DNA from: Acanthococcus lagerstroemiae
Lineage: Eukaryota > Arthropoda > Insecta > Hemiptera > Eriococcidae
Assembly (NCBI GenBank): GCA_031841125.1
Contig: CM063106.1
Location: forward strand, 34,654,001 to 34,718,000
Direction of reading: 5' to 3'
Length of the DNA: 64,000 nucleotides
Shown piece by piece: positions 24,337 to 34,915 of this stretch (positions are counted from its first letter, which is position 1; every line of letters begins with the position of its first letter). Both the position numbers and the translations under genes were made by a program. Under the pieces are notes generated by a model. It had not been told where the DNA came from and did not search any database. It was given only the letters and a program-made list of their open reading frames with translations.

Positions 24337-25180
24337 AATCCGTTCACTTATTGAATGTTATTAAAGTCAATGAATGAGATAATTCGAATCAAACATTTTT
24401 ATTTGCGTATCAGATATAGATCAATTGTTTGTTGTATATGTTCACTTAAATAAGATTTAAATTCCAAAACAATGATTTGATTTTTGTGAGACAAAAATTG
24501 TTTAGTATATTTAGGTTTGTGCAGGTTTGATTTAAATTAGGGTTACATTGTTACATTTTTTCTTCGAGTAAGGAAGGCTGCTGGGATCTCGTTTTTGTGT
24601 AATGTTGAGGAAATAAAAACAAATTTACCCAAATTACATCATTACAATCGGAATACCCACTTTCGGATCTAATATCAAACTTTTCACATGTTTATAAAAT
24701 TAGCAGTGCGGGATTCTGAAAGTTGTGATACTTATTAATCCGTGTTTTAACTTGTGCAGAATCATATGTGACCATTTACACACTTACCGAAATTTTTGTG
24801 ATTCGAATTAAAGTACCTGCACCCTACAGTAAATAAATACCTCGGTCGAAAATTCGTCGGAATTTCAATAATCACTGTGAATGCGCAAACTTCAATTATG
24901 TAGTTCTAAACCTTCAATATACGTAGGCATCATTTACTACACAACCCTGCCACCTTGATACTTCCCTATATGAGATCATCTTGGAGAGAAGAGATCCATA
25001 TTTAGTGGTTGCTTCAAGAGAGCAAAATTTTCAACCTAATCAACAAACTGAGAGCCATTTTTCAGTGGATGAATGATATGCGAGCTGGCGTGACGATGAT
25101 CAATAGGATTGATATCCGAAAATAACACAATTTGTCGTCTTGTTAACGACTCTATAACCGACCTCGGCATTTTTTTCCAG
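24337..25180. other. Sequence upstream of exon A
   Basis: AT-rich, ending in the pyrimidine tract and acceptor of exon A. No upstream coding exon of the homeobox gene was recognised. Confidence 0.5.
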
Positions 25181-25272
25181 ATACTAGCTATTCGTATCAC
25201 CCTGCAATACACGATGACTCTTTCGTGCGAAGAAAACAGAGGCGAAATCGTACAACATTCACCCTACAACAG
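25181..25272 (+). CDS. Drgx: Drgx-like homeobox gene, exon A (start of homeodomain)
   Basis: This exon encodes the residues before the homeodomain and the N-terminal arm of the domain itself. It reads TSYSYHPAIHDDSFVRR and then KQRRNRTTFTLQQ, ending at homeodomain residue 12. The DD-F-RRKQRRNRTTFTLQQ string is characteristic of DRGX/Prrxl1 proteins and differs from Arx/aristaless and homeobrain. The acceptor is a T-rich tract ending in AG at 25179-25180 and the donor is GT at 25273. The exon starts with two bases of a split codon, so an upstream exon ending in one coding base is required; I could not find it. Drgx proteins are nuclear transcription factors of sensory and other neurons (family knowledge). 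The next intron is only 408 bp. Confidence 0.9.
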
Positions 25273-25680
25273 GTATGACTGCTACTGACCTTTACCTTCT
25301 TTTCACCTACGAGTACATCTAAGCTAGGGACACTATAGTAGACTATATGCACTCTGGAGCCGCCATATTGAAGTAAAGGTACGCAAATAATTTACCCAGT
25401 CTTCACTAGTGTCTTGAATGTTTTTCTGATCAGAACTCAATTAACTCCAACTGGAAACATAATTCTGTACCTACTTTTTACGAAGTATCAAAGTTAGTTC
25501 GTAAAATCGAAAGATGGAGTCGCAAAGTGTTCTCGAAATGGCGTTAAGCGTTATAGTGATAAGATGATTAGCTTCATTGGCTTCAATATGGCGACTGGAG
25601 AGTACCCGTAGTTCAGTATGGTGTTCATACAAAACTCTTCATTCATTCGCCCATTGGCTAATTTTATCGGTTGATTGCAG

Positions 25681-25782
25681 CTAGAAGAACTGGAAACGGC
25701 ATTCGCACAAACTCACTACCCAGACGTATTCACCAGAGAAGATCTCGCTATGAAAATCAATCTAACGGAGGCCCGAGTCCAG
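25681..25782 (+). CDS. Drgx: Drgx-like homeobox gene, exon B (homeodomain helices 1-2, start of helix 3)
   Basis: These 34 codons begin [20 protein letters not shown] and end NLTEARVQ, homeodomain residues 13-46. Helix 1 core residues L16 and F20 are present, as is the YPDVFTRE signature of paired-class domains. The acceptor TTGATTGCAG precedes the exon and the donor GTAAGC follows. It enters and leaves in phase 0, matching exon A and exon C. The closing intron falls between residues 46 and 47, a position shared by many paired-class genes. That intron is about 24.1 kb and packed with transposons. I see no frame damage, so I treat the exon as functional. Confidence 0.95.
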
Positions 25783-27039
25783 GTAAGCTTTCTCAAATAT
25801 ATTTATCGAAGTCAACGACCCGACATGACGACAAAATTTTCGCGACATAAACAGAATGCCAAAAACTTTGCGTCGACGTTACGACCTTTTAATTTTAAAT
25901 AAACATTTTCCTCGTCGCGACGAAAAAAAAAACATTCGACGCCGAGCTAGAGTTTTATTCAAAAGTTCAAAAGTCGAAAACATTATTAAAAATTAAATGA
26001 AAACTCGAAAAGATACTTCTAGATACGTTCAATAAAACGCAGCCGTTCTTGATTTAATTTTAATCGAGTATCGTTAAAAGAGTAACTGAATTAGCAGGCG
26101 ACTAAAAACGGTAAAGGAATATTCTTACGAGTTTATTTCGGAAAGTTTTAAGTTGAGTTTGTTAGGTTGTATAATCTAATAAGGGATGATTACTTTAAGG
26201 TGGCGCGCATATAATAAATGCCAGCACGAGACGTTGCTAAGCGACCGCTTTGAAACGCCGATATCTGATTGGTTATAAGAGCTACCCCTTGAGAAATTAC
26301 GTTCGGTTTTTATAAACAAAAATGAAATTAATATGGCTGAGAATTAAAATTGACGTTTCTATCGATTCGTCTGCGAGAATTAGTCGAAAAATGTAGTCTT
26401 CTCGTATTTAATTAAGTCGGTGCTCGCTCGCTTCGGTTGATACAGAGTTATGTGCAATTTTATTATCATTAGAGAAAATGTAAGTAGAAATAAGAGTATA
26501 TCTGCAGGAATCTAGAGGCTCGTCAAATCCTCAGATCGGTGGCGCCAACGTCTTTTTAGAAAGGTATGGCGAAGGTTGTTGGAAAATAGCCGCCCATCCC
26601 ACATTCGTTCGTAATACCCTTCGTAAGAATCTGCAAAATGAGGTGTGTATTTTAAACAAATTTTAAAAACATAGAACTATGGCATTTTTTTTTTTTTTTT
26701 GATTTTCCATTTAATCAAGTTTGACACTGCAAAAAAGGCGTAGGGTAAGGATTTGTAAAACTGCGCGGTTCCTAAGACTGCACAGTGGAGCTTTCTCAAA
26801 ACTGAAGGAACCTCGCACGTGAATTTGACTGTATGGTAAAATTGTTTCGTGAAAGCCATTATCAATGAGGAAAAACTTGTGATTTATCCCGATTCATTTC
26901 TCGTCACGCACGCTGAGGTTCGAAGTTTTTGAAATTCGAATATTTGCGCGACATATAAGGATTATTTAACAGTCGTTTTTCAAACATTGACGTTGAGTAT
27001 TTTATCATTTGGCAAATTTTGAAACTGTTCATTTGAATT
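25783..27039. other. Proximal part of the 24-kb homeobox intron
   Basis: Largely repeat-free and CpG-containing to about 26640, where T-rich sequence begins. Such low-repeat sequence beside homeobox exons is a natural place for enhancers, but I see no decisive motif. Confidence 0.4.
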
Positions 27040-27235
27040 TTTTGTTTTCTAAGAACGTTTGTTTGTTTGTTTGTTTTTTTCAATTAAAAAATATTTTGAT
27101 ACAAAATCGGTGAATTTTTAGTTTAAAAAAAAAAATTGTCGGCAAATTTATTTTTAGTTAAAAAAAAATTTGTCGGCAAATTTTCCTTCTCCCCCCCCCC
27201 CCTCCGAAACTGAAAGCCAAGTTTCATTTCAGGTC
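27040..27235 (-). repeat. R repeat, solo inverted copy
   Basis: The reverse complement shows the R-family order: G11 run, AAATTTGCCGACA, A-rich AAACAAACAAACAAACG, and AATTTGCCAAATG. It abuts the MULE-like pseudogene fragment. Confidence 0.75.
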
Positions 27236-27600
27236 ACACTATATCTCAAGTAAGGTTTCTATAAAAACGAAAATATTGGGGTGAATCACATAAAAAGAGT
27301 CGTTTAGATGTGCATAGAAGGACTCACACGCTTTTGTTGTGCGAGTGATGGTTGATGAGTACTCGGTCCACATAGTTGGAGGGAACTGGCTTTCAAAAGT
27401 TATGTAATTCTCCAGTATGTAATCGGTAAATTTCTGCACATTTTCATCGTCTGGGAGCAGCAGCACAAGGTCTCCACGAAACAATCTTCAACTTCAACAG
27501 GGTGTTGGAATGGTAGACCAAAAAAAAGTTTTAAAAACTGCCCTTCCTCGCTTTCTACGCATTTATACTTGTCGGTTAAGGGAACCATCTGGATACGACG
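27236..27600 (-). pseudogene. MULE-type transposase-derived fragment, frameshifted
   Basis: Minus-strand frames read LKLFFGLPFQHPVEVEDCFV and then, after a shift near 27450, DDENVQKFTDYILENYITF, FPPTMWTEYSSTITRTTKAC and ESFYAHLNDSFYVIHPNIFV. The RTTxACESFHxxxNxxFxxxHPNIFxFIE pattern is one I associate with MULE transposase-like multicopy proteins in arthropods. Neither the catalytic DDE core nor a FLYWCH zinc finger is in the fragment. It is inactive; the family name is moderately sure. Confidence 0.55.
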
Positions 27601-28548
27601 CCCTCAACTTTGTCCAAGATCAAAGCGACACCCTTAAGTGGAAATATTTGGCCATATGCTACGTGCTGTACTGTGAAATTCCGAGGGGTCAAAGTTCAAG
27701 CTAAGATCAATGACCGAAAGAAACGAAAAATTCATCCTCCTTTCTCCTGTTTACCACGGACGAGTCATTTCTTGAGATTCATTTTGCCCATTCCAAATCA
27801 ACTTCAACCGCCGCTATTATGGGACTCAGTTCGATGATTTTATTATCACATCGAGCCAGTACAAGACTCAATCTGGTATATATATATATATTTTTTAAAC
27901 CTCCAAATAAACTAACATCGGCATTAAATTACTCGTTGAAAATACATGGGGAATCATATAGTCTCACGTTATTGTTTTTTAAAGAATTTCAAATTGTTGT
28001 GTAGTATTGTGGCTCCGCGAAAATTTAACGTGCGCAAAGTTCAACGCGAATAATAGGATGTGGGAAAGGCACAAAAGTAAATTCAATTTATATTTTTTGA
28101 TTTTTATATAAACTAAGTCCGAATAAGAAAACAAGACCAACTAGCAGCGGATCGCTGACCCATGGATATAATTTTTGATTTTTAAAACCCGAAAGGGTGG
28201 ACCTAATCCCTTTCTATGGTTTCGCCACTAGTACCTTGATTACCATACTTTTAAATTATTTATAGAGGGTGATGCAGTACATCTCGGAATAGTCATACAT
28301 CTCATTGATAGATACAGAGAATATAGAAAAATATTATTTTCTATGCTTGGAATCGCAGAAATTGATGCTGGATATGGTTTGGAATGTTTTCAATTATTTA
28401 AAAAATTCTTTGTTTCCCAAGTTTCTGGAAAGCGCTGGAAGTTAATGTTGAGGCTGCAAAATTTGCTCGGCAACGGGAGAAGGCTTTTGAACTAAGGGGT
28501 TGAGACCAATAATGATTATTACTTCAAGATGGTATTCAGTTCATAAGC
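27601..28548. other. Intron, no gene seen
   Basis: A TA-dinucleotide tract lies near 27880. Otherwise AT-rich with no recognisable element. Confidence 0.4.
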
Positions 28549-28690
28549 AGATACGAAATTTAACTTTCAGCTGGGGGGGGGGTAGATGAAAAATTTGCTG
28601 ATAAATATTTTTTGAAAACTAAAAATTTGCTGATTTTTGAATTAAAAAGAAAAAGAATCGTTCTTAAAAAATGCAAAATTCCAGTGGCGT
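28549..28690 (+). repeat. R repeat, partial copy
   Basis: AACTTTCAGCTG-G9 followed by AAATTTGCTGATAAATATTTTTTG and AAAACTAAAAATTTGCTGAT matches the left half of the R family, truncated on the right. Confidence 0.65.
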
Positions 28691-28890
28691 GTGGTGATCT
28701 TTCCTAGGAGGTAAACGATAAGCGTAGAGGTGAAGTAAAAATCGGAATAAAAGTATGAAACATTGCTACTACAAAACAGCATTGATGAAATTATTCAAAT
28801 TGTCGTATTCTTGTATACACATAGGGTCATTCCAGGTGCATTTCCTCGGCCCCCCCACTTACCCAGATAGACTTGAAACATACGCCATTC

Positions 28891-29525
28891 GTTTGTGCTA
28901 CGTTTGTGCTGGTTTGTGCTGAAAACCCCATCGTTTGTGCTGCTCCCCTTCCTGAGATATTCGAGAAAACTTTTGGGGGGCTGTAGAAACGGGAGCCCCC
29001 CCACTTTCTCCTAGGGGATCAAAAATGGTGTCAATCGTTTGTGCTACGTTTGTGCTGGTTTGTGCTGAAAACCCCGTTGTTTGTGCTGCTCCCCTTCCTG
29101 AGATACTCGAGAAAACTTTTGGGGGGGCTGTAGAAATGGGAGCCCCCCCACTTTCACCTAGGGGATGGAAAATGGTGTCAATAGTTTGTGCTACGTTTGT
29201 GCTGGTTTGTGCTGAAGACCCCGTCGTTTGTGCTGCTCCCCTTCCTGAGATACTAGGGAAAACTTCTGGGGGGGCTGTAGAAATGGGAGCCCCCCCCACT
29301 TTCACCTAGGGGATTGAAAATGGTGTCAATCGTTTGTGCTACGTTTGTGCTGGTTTGTGCTGAAAATTCCGTCGTTTGTGCTGCCCCCCTTCCTAAGTTG
29401 TTGAGGTTTATTTTTGGGGGGGCTGAAGAAATGGTCTTTGAAAAAGGAGTTAGATAAAGAGTTGAAAGGGGAAAAGTGGATGCAATAGTTTGTGCTCCGT
29501 TTGTGCTGGTTTGTGCTGTCATCCA
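28891..29525. repeat. Tandem repeat ~147 bp x 5 in left arm
   Basis: Units start with GTTTGTGCTACGTTTGTGCT at about 28891, 29037, 29184, 29332 and 29488. Each has a TTTGTGCTGCTCCCCTTCCT block and a GGGAGCCCCCC block. The fifth unit is diverged. Mirrored at 37478-38112 in the right arm. Confidence 0.95.
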
Positions 29526-29969
29526 TAATCTCCTATACCCCATAGACCCGTCGAGAGGGGGCTCTTTGTCGTACAGTAGGATACAAATCAGGTTTGCCTG
29601 AAAATTAAGGAGTAGGCAAACATATACATGTAAGCAATAAGGGAATGCGATAGAAAAGTTGTTTCTGTGTTTATTAGCTCAATTATTTTGCCGAAGTTTG
29701 TTTCACACGTACCTAGACCCACTTACTTACATAATTCATTTTTGGACATGAATTTATTAATTATTATTGTCGTTACAGCGCACTGATATTTTCACCAAAA
29801 CATTATTATTCAAACGAACGCTAAAATCTAATATGTCTTGATTTTCACCAAAATCAAATCACTTGCTCAATTACTTAATTACTTCAAAATTTAGCTTTTT
29901 TTTTCTTTTTTTTCTTTTTTCTTTTTTTGGTTGTTAAGAATGAATTTTGAAAATTCATAACAGTGCTAC

Positions 29970-30425
29970 TAGCTGCATTGCGCCTCATTTGGGTCTACTG
30001 TCATTACACCCTCTTACAAAATCTGCATTTCCCGCTCCGTGGTCCTTTCATTCTTTTCGGCTCTTACCATCTTTTTGTGCAGTCAACTTAATTGTGCGTT
30101 TCGCGGATTATAAGGTAATGACCACCTGGACCATCTTCCATCTTCGGTCATTTCACCTTCTTTTCAAAACTATATTCTTTCACTGTGGCGTTCTTTTTAT
30201 CGCTTTCGCTTGTGCCACCTTTTTGTGTGGAATCAAATTAATTTTACTTTCGGCGGATTATAAGGTCCATGACTTTCCGGGCCATCTTGGTCTACTGTCA
30301 TTACACCCTCTTACAAAATCTGCATTTCCCGCTCCGTGGTCCTTTCGTTCTTTTTGGCTCTTAAGATCTTTTTGTGTAGTCAAATGAATCTTACGTTTCG
30401 TGGATTATAAGGTTCACGACTTCCT
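29970..30425. repeat. Tandem repeat ~150 bp x 3 in left arm
   Basis: GGATTATAAGGT recurs at about 30105, 30254 and 30402. Units one and three share GTCTACTGTCATTACACCCT and ATCTGCATTTCCCGCTCCGT, giving an alternating pattern. Mirrored at about 36578-37033. The open frame of 146 codons here is a by-product of the repeat. Confidence 0.85.
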
Positions 30426-30875
30426 GGACCATCTTCCATTTTTGGTCATTTCTCCCTCTTTCTGAAACTATATTATATATTCTTTCGCTCTGTCTTTCAT
30501 ACTGCCTTTTTAGACTATTCTTTCAAAAATGACATTTTCGCCTAAAATTGACGATTTTATATACGTATTGGGACTACGTCGGGTGGAAATTCAATTTTCG
30601 AAACTATTTCGTCAGTTTCTAATTTTTCAAGAAAAAATTTTTAATTTTTAATTTTTTGAGAAAACCGTTTTTAAAAATCCATTTTACTTGAAAATAAACT
30701 TTGAAAAATTGTACCACCCTTATTATTTGCTGCAATAAAGTACTTATTTTGATGTAAAATTGTTACCTTGCACATAGTTTGGGAGGAATAGAAATATAAA
30801 AATTAGGTTCAGTTTTCCAAGACCTTTAATTTGATATCATTAAAGCCATAGTTTTACCGGGACTTTTTGAGACTG

Positions 30876-31661
30876 CAGTAGACTTCCAATTATCCGCCCG
30901 AATTGGGCCTACAGATTGGGCGGATAACCTGAAAACATGTAATTTTGATAAGAAAAAGATTGAGAAAGGGGGGAAAACCATTTTTATTGAATTAGTTACG
31001 TAAGGTAATAAGTTATTTTATACAAAAAAAAAACTTCAATATTAAAAAAAAAAATCGGCAATTTTAGCCTTTTTGATCAGTGGGGGAGGGGGCAACATTG
31101 TAAAAAAACAACTAAAAACAGTCAGTTCATTTTTTTTTTAATCTGTAGTTTTTCTTTGCTTCTTTATGATATGCCGCTCTTTTCAGCAGCATAATTTCTC
31201 TACTTTCTTTGTGAATTTCATAATCTGCAGCAGTAATTACTGGCTGTTGTTTAAACACCAGTAACTTTCCCAATGCTGAAAAAGCACTGTCATAATGTGT
31301 ATCAGCCTTGGGCTTACTTACGAGCACAACAAGCGCACCGGATGGGAGCAGCCGATTTTGAGGGGTGGCCGAATTTTGAGAATGAGCTTTTTTCTAAGGT
31401 GGATGTTGGATAGGAACAGATACGAAAAAAAAATTTCCGGCTAGGCAGTCGAGGGCCCCGAGTGCTTGTAACCGACCTTCATCATAATCCGGGGCTGATC
31501 CATATGTACTGATGCGTCTCCTACCCGTTCTTGATCATAATTATTATCAGGTGTGCTAAGGACTGAAGTTGTGATTTTAGTGAGATTTTGGACGGATAAA
31601 TTCGTGGCGAGAACGATCTGGAAGGTGGATAAACCAATGGCGGATTATCGGGAGTCTACTG
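30876..31661 (-). mobile_element. pogo/Tigger-like element remnant in left arm
   Basis: The ends read CAGTAGACTTCCAATTATCC and, in reverse complement, CAGTAGACTCCCGATAATCC, typical of pogo/Tigger-type inverted repeats; TA follows the right end. A minus-strand frame in the middle reads SAFSALGKLLVFKQQPVITA then KRAAYHKEAKKNYRLKKK, possibly a transposase C-terminus. The catalytic domain is missing. Confidence 0.65.
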
Positions 31662-33169
31662 TATTTTTTTTTTGGGACTATTTCATTTTTATATGGATTT
31701 TTATAGACTCTTTAAGTCTTTTTAGAGACTTTTAATACGACCTTTTTTTGAGTTTTTAGCGCCTAAAAATCCGAGCCTTGATGATAATCTTCAAGGATTT
31801 AACAACATTAAAACGGTTAACGAGCAAAACTTTTATTGGGTATCTGTAAGAATCGTATCTGTTGTATGTTTGTAATTTAAGCCCATTTGCCTCTCTTTTT
31901 TCCACTGCACGAATTTTTTATTGAAACCTTGAAATTCATTGATTAGTCGCTTATAAAATTTTGATTCTTTCTACATACAAGAAACGTCTTTCAACTTCGT
32001 CAGATGACATTAGCATCATTATATAAAATTTTCAGAGGCTTAATAAATTCATAGAAATAAGTATTCAGAATATCCTTAAGGAAGAACTACCGTAAATCAG
32101 TTGTTTTTACACTTTAGAAATCTTGCCTTTCATAGATTATTTTCAGTTCAATCTTCAATTTTTTTTTTTCATGAAGGATGGAATAGCATGCCACTGTATT
32201 CTTCAATAGTTAATTCGCCAGAGATTTTTGTTTTTTTCAAATTAGAAAAATCAAACAAATTAGCCACAAGCGAATGCCCGGTGTAATTAAATCTGTCAGT
32301 AATTTCGCAAATAATGATATCGCATTCACGCGAATGTCGGATATCGGAATGATATCGTGCCGATATCAGTGTCGGTTGAATATCGGACGATGAGCATAAA
32401 GATACACGTTTATATTGATGCTTTATGTTTTACATTGAAGAATTTTCCAGATTCGTACAAGCGCGAAAAATAATATTGTGATGCAACAGACATCAGTAAT
32501 CATGTTTTCGAAATCACTGAATTCGTTTTTCACCTGTTAACCCCTAGGTAGAAATTTTGATCCCATCGGGAAAGAGGGCGACAGGCAAAAAATGCATTAA
32601 ATGTAATATGCGTATCGTTTCGCAGGGTTTTGGGGCCGTAAAATTCATGTACCGATTTTCAGATTACCGTAAAAATTGAGGGACCTGTAGTGGGGCGAGG
32701 GCTGAAAATAAGAATAAATTAACAATTTGGAAGTGGATTTCATTTTTTATGTTTTCGAGATGATTTTTCGAATTTGAGCTTCAGTCAAGAGGAAGCTTCT
32801 TCACATGACCCTGAAAATTATTTTCTTTCTTAAATTAGGGTTTTCCCATCTCGGAGATCATTTTACCCCTTTACCTTCTTCGAACTCCACAGAAAGCTGA
32901 TTTTCAATTATTTCAATTTTGTTTCAATTTCCACGTCATTTATGTCTGAATGAGAGTTTTTTCGGTCCCGCAGTCCATTTTTGAAGTTTTTCCCTCTCCC
33001 CCTTAACCGTATGCGTTCATTTTTCAACTAAAAGCTTTTAAGTGAAATATATTTTTAAATAAATTTATGAAATTAATGAATAGTAATTTTTAGTATACAC
33101 AGTGTAAGTATTCAAAAAATTCCGGGATCAATTTTTTTCAAGAAAGGAAAAAAAAGTTTAGAAAAAACT

Positions 33170-33490
33170 TTCTATTTAGTTTTTAAAATAATCCTCTCCT
33201 CGTTCGATACAAATTTTGCTGTGCTCGTACCAGTCACTGAAACGATCTGGAGAACTCTTCTTTCGGAATGGCTTTCAGAGCCCTGGTCACATTCCTTTGT
33301 ATCGCCTCAACATCTTCGAAACGCTCTCCATTCATCGTAATTTTTAATTTAGGAAATAAAAAAGTCTAACTGAGCCAGATCTGGTGAGTAGGGCGGATGG
33401 TGATTTGTGGTGACTGACTTTTGAGCCATAAATTGAGTGACGAGTGTCGAGGAATGGGCTGGCGCATTGTCTTTTGTCTCTTGGAAGAAA
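33170..33490 (-). pseudogene. Mariner transposase C-terminal fragment
   Basis: The minus strand reads DNAPAHSSTLVTQFMAQK, then HHPPYSPDLAQLDFF, followed by a stop and, in another frame, a MNGERFEDVEAIQRNVTRAL-like stretch. The DNAPAH and SPDLA-x-x-DFF motifs carry the second and third catalytic Asp of DD34D mariner transposases. It is truncated and frameshifted, and lies in the central spacer of the Foldback-like element. Confidence 0.85.
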
Positions 33491-34567
33491 TCCTTATTCA
33501 GACATAGAGGAAGCGTATATTAGAATAATTATTGAAAATCAGCCCTCTGCGGAGCCCAACATGGAAGAAAAGAAAAATACAAGGAGTGGATTTTGTGATC
33601 CTGAAAACGTCAGTGTGTGAACGAAAATAACTTCCAGTCGTATATCAGGAGGTCTACCGATCATATAAGTCATATTTTTTTGAAAAGAGGTCATTTAAGT
33701 CATCTTTTTCTTTTTTTTTTTTTTTTTTTGCTTTAGGTCATCTAAAAAGTTTTTATTCTGTTAAATGGTTTTAAAAACTTCGTGTAAAGGGCTACCACTC
33801 TTTGATACACTGACATTTGTACTTTCACAGCATTGGGGAATCTTTTTATTCGTGAGTGTTCTCAGTCTTCCTCTACTTCGGTTGGCTCATATCCTCAAGT
33901 AAATCCTCAGGTTCTGTAAGGCACCTTAAAAATCTCCAATTTTTAAGGGAAAGCCTCAAGTATGCGGAGCGAACGATTGGGCGGGCCCGCAGCTCGCAAA
34001 TCATAATCGGCATAATTCGAACATTATCGGAAAAACCGCTATGGTGTTCGATTAGGGAATTTTCTATGTACTTTCTCGAGATGACTGTTTTGCCCCCTTT
34101 CCTACCACCTACATACTAATCAGGCAATTCTTTCACCCGAGCTGTTGGTGTAGTAAGTAGTTAGAACAGAAAAAATGTGAGCCTCGTAGTCCAAACGGGA
34201 AATGAGCTTGGAGTTCCTCAAGAATTATTATGACACTGAAGTAGCTTATTCAGTATCTTGGAAAATAAATCATAAAACTTTTTGAACTTCAAAACTCTAT
34301 TTTTATCTTATTTTTTTCAAATTTGTCGGTAACATTGCTGCCAACTGCATTAAAATAATAGAAAAGGTTGTAAATTGCCACTACTTAATGTTGTAAAACA
34401 GTTCAGGGTAGTAATATTACAATTTGCAATAAAATTGAAAGAGATGGTAGCCCTGCTATAGAAAATTCTCAAGAAATCAATGAATATAATATATCTTTGA
34501 GAATCAAAATATCTGTTTAATTTACTGTTCAGGCCAATGGACGAGCAATTTTAGTTCTATAAAAATT

Positions 34568-34635
34568 GTATGAGGCGCAATGCAGCTAGTAGCACTGTTA
34601 TGAATTTTCAAAATTCATTCTTAACAGCCAAAAAA
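34568..34635 (+). repeat. Third, short copy of arm sequence in the central spacer
   Basis: GAGGCGCAATGCAGCTAGTA, GCACTGTTATGAATTTTC and AAAATTCATTCTTAAC match the right arm at about 37016-37076 in the same orientation (and the left arm inverted at about 29930-29990). Confidence 0.8.
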
Positions 34636-34846
34636 GTATGCGCTCGCTGGAAATTTATCTGCGAGAGGAGCGCCCTTCTTCTACTTTCTTTCTTCCATTC
34701 TCGCGGGAGATTATCCACAATGTATTTGTGCCCTTCCCCACCGCCAAAAAATAAACGCAGCATCCTACAAAGATGTCATGGAACGACTTTTGAAGTAGAT
34801 TCAACACATGAGACTGGAATTGTACCGCACCGGTAATTTTCTTTCC

Positions 34847-34915
34847 TCTTGCAAGAGACAAAAGACAATGCGCCAGCCCATTCCTTGACACTCGTCACTC
34901 AATTTATGGCTCAAA
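34847..34915 (+). pseudogene. Mariner transposase fragment abutting the right arm
   Basis: The plus strand reads KDNAPAHSLTLVTQFMAQK, almost identical to the reverse complement of 33420-33486. It stops exactly where the right arm begins, so this 69-bp piece is an inverted partial duplicate inside the spacer. Confidence 0.8.

Larger units (their letters stand above)
28833..32088 (+). repeat. Left arm of the Foldback-like element
   Basis: Inverted partner of 34916-38170 (coordinate sums 67003-67004). Order from the outside in: unique start, five ~147-bp repeats, three ~150-bp repeats, AT-rich part, a pogo/Tigger-like insertion, and an inner segment ending CTTAAGGAAGAACT. Confidence 0.95.

Noticed and set aside
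29947..30387. 146-codon frame and its mirror at 36616-37056
   Set aside because: It is produced by the 150-bp tandem repeat in the inverted arms; composition is not protein-like.
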